In this document: piece after piece, positions 1 through 8,089 of the stretch
Layout: each line of letters starts with the position of its first letter
How positions within the stretch are numbered: position 1 is the first letter of the stretch
From: Azolla pinnata
Taxonomy: Eukaryota; Streptophyta; Polypodiopsida; Salviniales; Salviniaceae
Assembly (NCBI GenBank): GCA_037176905.1
Contig: JBBBWG010003969.1
Coordinates: 1-30,505 of the forward strand
DNA length: 30,505 nt
Reading direction: 5' to 3'
Notes under the pieces: model-generated
Database searches by the model: none
Told to the model about the DNA's origin: nothing
The model's input: the letters and a program-made list of their open reading frames with translations, nothing else
Made by a program: the position numbers and the translations under genes

Positions 1-120
1 ATGCATGTATATATGCATATATAGATGAATATGATCTATCTTATCTCCATATACAAATGAATATGATTGTATATACTAATGAATATGTAGGTATGGATGC
101 TATATACAAGCGGAAATAGA

Positions 121-560
121 TGCGGTAGATTCGCGTATATGCTCGTGTATATACGCACGGCTATACCCACGTATATACGCACAAAAATACCCGCATATAT
201 ACGCACAGAAATACCCGCGTATATACTCGCAGTAAATTTGCGGTAAATTCGCAGTAAAATTTGTGGTAAATTTCGTGGTAAATTTGCGGTAAATTCGCGG
301 TAAATTTGCAGTAAATTTTGCGGTAAATTCGCGGTAAATGCGCGGTAATTGCGCGGTAAAATTCGCGTAGAATTCGCAGTAAATTCGCGGTAAATTCGCA
401 GTAAAATTCGCGTGAAGGTCGCGGCAATGTCACGGAAAAGGCGCGGCAATGTCGCGGCAAAATTTCGCGGCAAACCAGAATGTCGTTTACCGCAACTTTG
501 CCGTGACTTTTTTTTAACCTTCTGCTGAACAAATTTCGCGGCAAATCTCGCGGCAAACTG
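121..560. repeat. Short-period tandem repeat array (about 11-12 bp, with a 23-bp subarray)
   Basis: Three blocks are visible. About 147-227 holds a roughly 23-bp unit that alternates TACGCACA with ATACCCGCGTATA. About 228-420 holds many copies of an 11-12 bp unit close to GCGGTAAATTC, with variants GCAGTAAATT and GTGGTAAATT. About 420-560 holds a CGCGGCAA variant of the same theme. Open frames run through the array on the minus strand only because the period suppresses stops; their products are repetitive and have no gene-like features. No retroelement LTR was recognised here, although gypsy relic 1 starts just downstream. Confidence 0.8.
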
Positions 561-674
561 ATAATTACGTTGTAGTGATGCAGCTACAATATACAACACG
601 TGATGCTGCATGCAACCTCCCTGTTCCTGCATGTGGCCTTCCCTACCCCTTGATGCCATATTTGGCTCGATGAA

Positions 675-1080
675 TTGTCGATGGTTCAAGAAGATGATCC
701 TACCCAAATGAAAGATCTAGGATATGTGGAACCAAAGCCCATTAATGTAGAGCAATCGGATAGAACAACACAAAAATCATCTCAAGAAATTGCACTAGAA
801 GAGGTAATAATAGGACTTAAGGAATTAACTTTGATTGTCGCTCAAGCGGTGGAAATGCAAAAGTCTAATGAAGAACTTCCATGAAAATCATTTGTGCGGA
901 GATGCATATGGTGCAATAGTACTAAGCACGAGAGAATGGATTGTCTTGAATACGAGGATGCGGTCCGACGAAACATTGTCTACTTCCAAAATGGTAAAAT
1001 TCATAGTACTTTCAACAATCAACTGCTTAATCCGAATTGGAGGAATGAGGAATGAAGAAGGTTATATATAGAAGATGTGA
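675..1080 (+). pseudogene. gag 3' part with CCHC zinc knuckle (relic 1)
   Basis: An open frame at 675-884 encodes an acidic, Gln/Glu-rich segment. A second frame holds a CCHC nucleic-acid-binding knuckle at 903-944, C-x2-C-x4-H-x4-C, reading CIWCNSTKHERMDC. The following residues, an Arg-Asn-Ile-Val-Tyr stretch, match the pattern after the knuckle of relic 3 (28604-28645). A stop near 1053 and a frame change separate it from pol. Gag packages element RNA, but this copy is incomplete: no capsid-like region was found upstream. Confidence 0.7.
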
Positions 1081-1434
1081 GAGCACAAGGTGTACAACAA
1101 TCAAGCTACTACACGACTTCTGCGACAATCTGGGTGGATGAAGGAAAGAATGGTTCTGGCTTTTGGACTAATGCATTGAACAAAGTCGAAAAGCAAAAGG
1201 TTTGTATGGAGGATTTGGACCGTGGGAAGAAAGTAATGTAAATTATAGGGAACCCTATTCAGCAATTTTTAGCTATTGATTTAGTAGAAATGTATATGAT
1301 TATCAGTGAGTTTTTTAATAACATATCGACTTCTTTCGACTAGGGAAATATGGTGGAAGCGCAGGTAGATACAAAATACAAGGTAGTATAGAAAAAGATA
1401 AAATCTGTCGCAACTCCTTTGCCAACAAGAAGTT

Positions 1435-2547
1435 TTGATGATATTTGACAGGTATCTGAAGAGCCGATTCTTAGGGACCCGAATCAGGTTGGACATTCTT
1501 TTAACAATGAAACAAAAAGGAAATTACAAGTTTTTATTTTCGAGAGAAAAAGAATGTTTCCGCGAGATGCTAGAGAGGCATGGGAAAGCCTTTGCCTTTG
1601 ACCCATCAAAGATTTGGTGTGCCGGCCCAAAAGTTATAGCCCCAATGATTATTTTCACAACTTCTCACATTCCAGCCAATTCCGGTACTGAAGCCTCATA
1701 TAACAAAGGTAATCGATTACTCAAGGAGAAGTTGAAAATGGGGATATTAGAACCTTTGAATGTGCCATATTCCAATCGATGGTTTACTATTCTAAAGAAA
1801 AACAGCTCACTGCGGTTTAGTCAAGATCTCCAACCCGTGAATAAGGTAACAATTTAGTATTCAGGGGTAGGACCAATGGTAGATTCATTTGCTGAAGCTT
1901 TTGTAGGGCAAGTGATCTACTCAATAGGTGACCTTTACTCTGGGTACGATCAGTTGTAGTTAACATTGGATAGTCAGGATATTACTACTATGAGGACACA
2001 GATCAGATGAGTTCATATGTGCAGCTTGCCTGAAGCAGCTACCAATTCAGTAGCCCATATGATTATTGCCATGCATAAAGTTCTAGTTGATTATATTCCT
2101 GATCTCACAATGCCATTTCTTGATGATGTTCCCATCAAGGGATGCTATGAAGAAGATTTTGTGCAGGCTAGAGGATGCACATCTAACATTTTCGGGGGGA
2201 AAGTCTATGTTTGGCAAACCAAAAATTGTGATTGTGGATCATTCGTTGGTCCATTTGGAAGAAGGCCGGCACAAACCAAAGTTGATGCAATACAAGCAAT
2301 GAAGGATGAATGTGAGTCAGCGACGGAGGTTTGGCGATTCTTGGGAGCTTGTGTATTCTACCAAATTTGGATCCCACATTTCGCACATCTTGTAGATCGA
2401 TTCTATCAACTGTTACGAAAGGGACAAAAATTTACGTCGTCACTTAAGCACTCTCGCTATGCAAAGACTCAAAGCTCATTTGAGGACTACCCCAGCTTTT
2501 TGAAAGGAAAATTATTCAGATGGGAAAAACATTTTTGTGACTGTTGA
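1435..2547 (+). pseudogene. Reverse transcriptase (relic 1)
   Basis: Positions 1435-2547 lie in one frame with in-frame stops at 1855 (TAG), 1957 (TAG) and 2008 (TGA). Fingers and palm features include a basic region with SNRWFTILKKN, the LQPVNKV stretch, and YSIGDLYSGYDQ holding the first catalytic Asp. The active-site box reads FLDD (2116-2127) in place of YxDD. Between about 2170 and 2250 the homologous residues are read in another frame (LTFSGGKSMFG), so two compensating frameshifts are present. The later part (about 2300-2440) reads as the thumb/connection region typical of gypsy pol. It is dead as it stands. Confidence 0.87.
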
Positions 2548-2893
2548 GACTTTTCCAACTAGAGTAGGCTGGGTGATTAATCAAGAAGATTTTGAAGGTA
2601 ATCGGTATGTAGTTTAGTTTGGAGCTAAGATATTACAAGGCCATCAAAGGAAATATACTCAAATAAAGAGAGAAATGTGGAGAATTATTTCCGCAATCAA
2701 GGCCAATCATGATTGTTTAATAGGGATTGAAGTAGTGATAGAAACAGATTGTTTACCAATCTTAGGAATGATTTCAAGTTGCTCGTCGCTTGATATTACA
2801 ATGTTAAGGTGGATAACATATGTTGAGTCAGTTAATCCAGAAGTTCGGCATTTTTTAGGGAAGAACAATGCCATGGAAGATATGCTTTCATGA
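2548..2893 (+). pseudogene. RNase H domain (relic 1)
   Basis: After the RT frame ends, other frames carry GWVINQEDFEGN and then the segment at 2675-2893 with REMWRIISAIKA, a VVIETDCLPILGM strand and a C-terminal GKNNAMEDMLS. This fits the RNase H domain of gypsy pol: a strand with acidic residue, a helix with Glu, then the ETD strand. A TAG at about 2614 and a frame change around 2550 break it. The active-site pattern is only partly checkable by eye. Confidence 0.7.
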
Positions 2894-3159
2894 GCAAGAT
2901 TTGCAAACAAGTTAGACATGATGAACAAGGACGAGGAAATAGAAGATGACTTCTTCGTTCATACTCTTGACCGTGAAAATGAATCTACTGAATTCCATGA
3001 GGAAGAATATGAGCAAGAGCTTTCTCGAATTGGGAGGTTTTTACAAAGTCAGATTCCAGATCAACTTGGTCTTTTAATGAGTATAAGAGAATTCGAAAGA
3101 AGGCTTACAAGTTCTTCCTTAAAGATGGCTATCTATGGAAACAAGCAAGGATAAAAATT

Positions 3160-3925
3160 GAACGGCCTGCAAGAGTCAAGTTAAGAAGAAATGGTCAACA
3201 ACAAAGAGTTATAAATGAATTCCATGATATCAAGTGGGCTGGTCACCGTGGTGTTTGGGCAACGTTCTCAAAGATCAAAGGAAGATATTGCTGGCAAGGT
3301 ATGTACAAGTATATAGTTGATTTTGTGAGTACTTGTGTTAAATGCCAAATGTATTCCAAGATCAGATACAAGGATGGTCTTCACCCAACTTATTCATCGT
3401 CCATACACTTTAAGAGGATGGTTGACTTAATTTCAATGTCACTCGGTGTTGGAAAAGAAAAATACTTGGTGCTAACCCGAGAGGACCTTACGAATCAAGT
3501 GGAAGGTCGTGCCTTGAGAAGTAAGTCCACGAAGATAGTTTGTCGATTTTTGCTTGAAGATATAATGTGCAAGTATGTCTACATCGGCCAAGTGATTGCG
3601 GATCAAGAGGAGTTGAACTCTAAGGAAGCTCAATGTTTCTTCAAAAAAATGGTGTACGATTGTCCCTCACTAACACCTATAATCCAGAGGCAAATGAGAA
3701 GATCAAGCGAGGACATAGCTTGATTATAAGAGCAGTAATCAAGGCATGTGATGGGAAAGTTCGAGAATGGCCGAACTTATTACCATATGCTCTTTGGGCA
3801 GATCGAACTATACTCATAGCTCCATTACATGATTTATGTTGTAGAAGTTATGCTCGGTTAGAAGCCTATTATGCCAACAGAAGAAGACTTGATTACATGG
3901 GCTACACTTCCATGGGAAGATGAAA
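3160..3925 (+). pseudogene. Integrase zinc finger and core (relic 1)
   Basis: The N-terminal zinc finger is complete: His at 3223 and His at 3244 (H-x6-H), then C-x2-C at 3334-3345. The core follows with a first Asp in the MVDLIS segment (codon at 3424) and a second in IADQEE (codon at 3601). A frameshift near 3640 moves the reading into the frame at 3633-3923, where NPEANEKIKRGH is found. The place where a catalytic Glu is expected, just before Arg-Gly-His, appears to read Lys. Integrase would join element cDNA to the chromosome, but this copy cannot. Confidence 0.8.
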
Positions 3926-4278
3926 TGAGTTGCGAAGATTTGCTTGCTATACGAATTCGTCAACTTGAGCAACGACTACGAGATGTGAGTGTTGCAACTA
4001 AAAGAGTACTTCAATATGCCCGGGAAAGAAACAAAGTTAACTTTGACAAAACCCATCGCTTGCAGCAAAGGAAGGTTAAAGAAGGCGATTGGCTATTAGT
4101 CTATGATAGTAGATTGGACCATCAACACAGTAGTCTTCGCAAATTTGCTAGGAGATGGTTTGGTCCATATGATGTGTGGAAAACATATGACAGTGGAACT
4201 TTACATTTGAAAGAGCTAGATGACATCATGCTACAAAATCTGGTGACAAGTAAAAGAGTGAAGATATTTAAGAAATGA
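3871..4278 (+). pseudogene. Integrase C-terminal (GPY/F-type) module (relic 1)
   Basis: This frame overlaps the end of the previous one, which indicates a frameshift near 3880. It encodes a helical stretch with many Arg residues, then KVNFDKTHRL, KVKEGDWLLVYDS and FARRWFGPYDV. The WFGPY box within a beta-rich segment is the GPY/F module found at the end of many Ty3/gypsy integrases. The frame ends with TGA at 4276-4278, probably near the natural end of pol. Confidence 0.78.
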
Positions 4279-4960
4279 CAAGATTCTTCTCCATCTCTTA
4301 CTTATGGTGACGAAGAAGTAAGAAAGGAAGGGATCACAAGCAAGGAGATAGAATATGAAGATGAAGTTAAAACTTAATTGATAACATGGTAACACTATTG
4401 AGTGTCAAAACATATGGAGTTCAAAGTACATCTCTTCCTAGATCCATGATAGGGATCAAACTAAGAAATTTTTGGTGGAAGCTATTATTTAAGTAGTAGT
4501 GGGTTTAATCATGATGAAAATAGGAAGATTAAAGGATCAAGAGGGGGTGATACCAAAACCTATACAATAGGAAGTTCACAGCATGTTGGGCACATCACGA
4601 AATTAGACGCACTAGTTTGGAGGGGGTGAGTGTCATGAAGTCAATCATTTCATGTAGAGAAACATATGATAGATATTATACCAAGATTCAAACATTCACC
4701 TACCATATGATGAGTCCAACACTTCAACTAAAGATACTCAAGTTTATTGATAAATATTTTTCCTATAATTATTGTAATAATTAGAAGTTTACATGTACTA
4801 GATTGGAAAGAATCCAATGTGTATGCCACATGGATCACATGTTTGGGCCTCCAACTTATATATAAGTTTAAGAGTAGGGAGAAAAAAAAAGGAAGTTCTA
4901 TAGAAAAACTTAGAGTGCTTGTGAGGTGTTATCCAAATTCGATATGTAACCTTAACTTTT
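4279..4960 (+). other. Non-coding tail of relic 1, possible truncated 3' LTR
   Basis: No gene is seen. A purine-rich run (GGAGGGGGTGAG, about 4619-4630) is followed by TGTCATGAAG at about 4632, a reasonable polypurine tract and LTR start. A TATATATAAG motif near 4857 could be the LTR promoter. No matching 5' LTR was found in the window, so the LTR reading is inference. The tail ends at about 4963, where the truncated relic 2 begins in the opposite direction. Confidence 0.4.
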
Positions 4961-5977
4961 AGAGTTCAACTCCACTTCTTTGCAATCAAAACTACACTTT
5001 TCCAGTTTGGCATACAGACCATATTCTCTTAAGCGTTGGAGTACTTTCTGCACATGTATATCGTGCTCCGCCTTTGTTCTAGAGTAGGTAAGCAGATCAT
5101 CTAGATAGATGATGAGGAATATATCTAGAAAATCTCGTAAAATGTCATTTTCCATATGTTAGAAGACGGCGGGAGCATTTGTAAACCCGAAAGGCATTAC
5201 GGTATACTTGAAATGCCCATACCTAGAGTGAAATGCAATCTTCCACTCATCCACCGATCGAATACAGACAAGATTATATGCACCCCGTAGATCAATTTTG
5301 ATAAAATGTTTTGCACCATCAATGCACTCTAAAAGACTAGGAATTAAAGGTAGAGCATACCTATTTCTTATTGTAACTTTATTTAATCGTCGATAATCCA
5401 CGACCGAACAAAAGAAGCCGTCTTTTTTCTTCAAAAAAAAGATAGGAGCACCAGCTGGAGACTCTGAATGTCTAACAAGCCCACTTGCAAGATTCTCGTC
5501 AATGTATGGGCGAAGAACCTCAAGCTCTATTGGTGACAAATTGTAGATCGGTCCCCATTGTGGCTCTTTTCCTGGTTGTAGATCAAGGAGACAATCATAT
5601 GGTCGATGTTTCGGAAGTACACCAACTTTGGCTTTGTCGAAGACATCAACATATTCTTGGTATTTTGCTTGAATGTAGATCTCTAACTTTCCTTCTGTAC
5701 TGTCACTAGAAGGTGCAACTAATACATCAAATAACAAAACCTATTCTTTTGCTCCTACTTGGCGTAGTTGTTTTAGGGTGATGGTTGAAATCTGAAGAGG
5801 AGTAACTTGTTTGGTAGAGGGTGAGACTTGTTTGGTAGAGGGTGAGTTGGAAACACTATGCCTTTCTTGGGGAGGATCCTTGGTTCGAGTCTGGAGTACT
5901 AGCTTTCCTTCTGAATGGCACCGAATTTCTCGTCGTTTCCAATCAATTCTAGGGTTGTGGCGCTCGAACCATGGCAA
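4952..5977 (-). pseudogene. Reverse transcriptase, 5' part (relic 2)
   Basis: One frame runs from 5977 to 4952 on the minus strand, broken only by stops at 5741-5743 and 5159-5161. The RT includes LPKHRPYDCLLDLQPG, SPIELEVLRPYIDENL, SPAGAPIFFLKKKDG, VVDYRRLNKVTIRNRYALPL, a KIDLRGAYN segment with the first catalytic Asp, and FHSRYGHFKYTVMPFGFTNA. After the second stop the YLDD box is at 5096-5107. The protein ends at about 4963, shortly after CSFDCKEVE, before the thumb and RNase H. The truncation rules out activity. Confidence 0.9.
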
Positions 5978-5989
5978 GCCAAGGATTAG

Positions 5990-6384
5990 TAGGTGCTAGG
6001 GGCTACGAATTAGGTTGAAGGAAATGACACATCCTAAATCACCTAAGAGTATGTGTATTGGCTCTGACTCCTCTAATATTTTTCCAGAAGCTATGGGACA
6101 TTCATCAATCACAACTAAAGAAACTAGGCAAGGAAGTTTATGCAAGGGTATTTAATGCTTTTGGGCAAAATCTCTATCCATGAAACAAGAATTGGCTCCG
6201 GTATCTAAGAGGGTTGGGACAGATAGATGACAACTTGGTGTCCTAACTTGTACTTGGGCTGAGAAAACCTTACTAACATTCTTAGAAGAGACGAAACCCA
6301 CACTAAGCTTCACAGATCTAGGACTGTCCAACCAAACGGCTCCAATTTTGGCTGGACTTATTCGTTTGACTGGACCTCTTCTAA
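5990..6384 (-). pseudogene. Retroviral-type aspartic protease (relic 2)
   Basis: On the minus strand a LLDTGANSCFMD segment carries the active-site triad Asp-Thr-Gly at 6188-6205, preceded by a strand (VRTPSCHLSVPTLL) and followed downstream by a segment with ILLGDLGC. A TAA near 6153 and further stops break the frame. This domain would cut the Gag-Pol polyprotein. It sits between the zinc knuckle and the RT, as expected for gypsy elements. It is too broken to work. Confidence 0.75.
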
Positions 6385-6624
6385 TTAGCTTAAGACCTCA
6401 AACTTATTGGATAGAGGTGGATTACTAGAGTCACTAGTTGGCATAGTTTCTACAATTCTAGACTCATTTCTATTATCACAGTTAATGTAATGTACCTGAC
6501 GACGTCTTGGACTGTGCGGGCAGTGAATGACAATATGTCCGGGACCTCCACAAAATAAGCATAGTCGATTTTCTCGACGACATTGTTTCTCTTCATCCGA
6601 TAATGGTCCTCGACATCGGGTCAT
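6385..6624 (-). pseudogene. gag zinc knuckle region (relic 2)
   Basis: The translated segment begins MTRCRGPLSDEEKQCRREN and contains CLFCGGPGHIVIHCP, a complete C-x2-C-x4-H-x4-C knuckle that would bind RNA. It is followed by a basic stretch (SPRRRQVHY) and a polar tail. It lies just downstream of the capsid-like part, in a different frame, so at least one frameshift separates them. Confidence 0.8.
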
Positions 6625-6675
6625 ATCAATCTACATCGGTGTCGGGTTGTCCATTGGTGTTGGACTCCGTGTTTG

Positions 6676-7257
6676 TCATGGGGCTGGGATGGGGCCATAT
6701 TGTTGCCTCCGAGATTTTGTCGTCACTGATGCGTAACTTGGTATAAATCGTGATCTTGTTTGCTGTTGTTGTTGTTGCTCGGACTGACGCTCAAAAAGTC
6801 GATTGTCACATCGTATTGCTCGACTGATAGCTTCTGTGAGGGATTTTGGATCTTCTAGGAAAGTAAGAAGCAAATCTTTTAGGTCTCCACGGAGACCCAA
6901 ACGCTCCATGAAGGCTTGTTCATCCCAAGGAATATCACTTGCTATAAGACAAAAATTAGCTGCATATGTCGATGTTGGTTGATCCCCTTGCCACGGTGTG
7001 CGAATTTTATTGATTGTCGTCCTTACACTATCCATGTCCCCGAAACAAGCTTTAAACTCTTTGATAAATTCTTGAAAGTTGTTGAGTAGGGGAGAATTTT
7101 CTTCTAGCAATGGAGCAAACCATGACAATGCCATGCCAATCAATAAAGTGCCCACAACCCAACTCGAGAGGAATCCATCGGATATCGCGTGGGATGCATT
7201 TGAATTACCAACCACACTTGATTGATAAAACCCGAAAATGTGCTCTTGACCCATCAA
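6676..7257 (-). pseudogene. gag capsid-like region (relic 2)
   Basis: The 193-residue frame contains LLIGMALSWFAPLLEENSPL and a following NNFQEFIKEFKACFGD segment, then helices ending in AISRAIRCDNRLFERQ and a poly-Gln run. This is the retrotransposon gag pattern (a conserved Trp followed by a helix with Phe and Phe-Gly). The poly-Gln comes from a short GTT/GTT-like run at about 6762-6778. The first residues of this frame look unlike gag, so the true start is probably lost. Confidence 0.78.
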
Positions 7258-7300
7258 ATTTAGCTGAAAGGCTAATTTTGGGCTCCTTTATAACTCCTTG

Positions 7301-7584
7301 ACCTTCGAATTTGACTTGTTGTACTACTACTATTGCCTACTCCAATTGTTGAACCCTTCGCGTCTATTGTCAGAAGCTCTTAGAGGACCCCCAACAGTTA
7401 GAGGAGCTTCGACCTATTAGCGCCAGAAGTAGTGATCGACCAACTACCATTGAAAAGAGACCTGCAGGCAAATGACCTTCTAGGTAGGCCATCCAACACC
7501 TTAGCTTTAACCCTAAAAGAACCCTAAATCCTCGGTAGCATCATATTTTTTTCAACACCAATTGACTTAACATGATTTTCCTTG
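7301..7584. other. Intergenic stretch, nothing recognised
   Basis: No open frame with family features is seen. It may hold the remaining 5' part of relic 2, since relic 2 runs leftward from here, but no LTR ends or primer-binding site could be made out. Confidence 0.5.
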
Positions 7585-8055
7585 CCCATGCATGGCAGAT
7601 CAATGTGCCTTGCATTGCCCTAGAACGCAGGGCAGCAGAACCACATGTCGATGCACCACATCAACTTGCCATGCTAGGCCCACCCATCCATGGCAGGCTG
7701 ATGCGCTGCATCGACCTCCCCTGCATTACCCTGGAATGCATGGCATGTCAATATTGTGCCGCATCGACTTGCAATGAGTTTCCCTAGAACGCAAGGTAGG
7801 TCGATGCACCGCATTGACCTGCCATGCTAGGCCCACCCATGCATGGTAGGTCGATGCAACGCATGGACCTCCCCTACATTACCATGGAATGCATGGCAGG
7901 TCGATGCACCGCTTCGACCAACCATGCTAGGCCCATCCATGCATGGCGGATCGATGCAACACATCAACCTGCCATGCTTTGGCCTACCTAAGATTGACCC
8001 GCGGTGCATTGCCCTTTAACATCGACCTGCCATGCGTTGGCCTACCTCGCATGTC
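7585..8055. repeat. Tandem repeat with internal dyads (GGCAGGTCGATGC / GCATCGACCTGCC)
   Basis: A block near GCCATGCTAGGCCCACCCAT recurs at about 7669, 7821 and 7920, so the units are roughly 100-155 bp and irregular. Within the units, versions of GGCAGGTCGATGC stand close to its reverse complement GCATCGACCTGCC; a clear case is about 7795-7822. This gives many potential hairpins. Frames open across it on both strands are artefacts of the repeat. Confidence 0.75.
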
Positions 8056-8089
8056 AGAATGTATGCTCGATTAAATATTAATCACCATT

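Larger units (their letters stand above)
675..4960 (+). mobile_element. Ty3/gypsy LTR retrotransposon relic 1
   Basis: Domains appear in gypsy order: gag zinc knuckle (903-944), reverse transcriptase (1435-2547), RNase H (about 2575-2893), integrase zinc finger and core (about 3178-3900), and an integrase C-terminal module (3871-4278). The integrase lies after RT and RNase H, which separates gypsy from copia. The coding region is broken by stops and several frameshifts, so the copy is dead. No 5' LTR was recognised upstream; a tandem repeat array is there instead. A possible 3' LTR follows the coding part and ends at the junction with relic 2 near 4963. Its zinc-knuckle region resembles that of relic 3 at the right end of the window, so the two probably belong to one lineage. 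Confidence 0.88.
4952..7300 (-). mobile_element. Ty3/gypsy LTR retrotransposon relic 2 (truncated after RT)
   Basis: Read from right to left: gag capsid-like region (7257-6676), zinc knuckle (within 6624-6385), aspartic protease (DTGANS at 6188-6205), linker (5977-5741) and RT (5737-4952). The remaining RT, RNase H, integrase and 3' LTR are missing; homology stops near 4963 against the tail of relic 1. The lineage differs from relic 1: it has a YLDD active site and a classical PMPFGFTNAP-type RT segment. No 5' LTR is evident beyond 7300. Confidence 0.88.

Noticed and set aside
36..707. Long minus-strand open frame of 223 residues
   Set aside because: It follows the tandem repeat; the product is a degenerate repeat and the frame exists because the period avoids stops.
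7572..8009. Several open frames of 60-82 residues
   Set aside because: They lie in the dyad-rich tandem repeat on both strands and have repetitive products.
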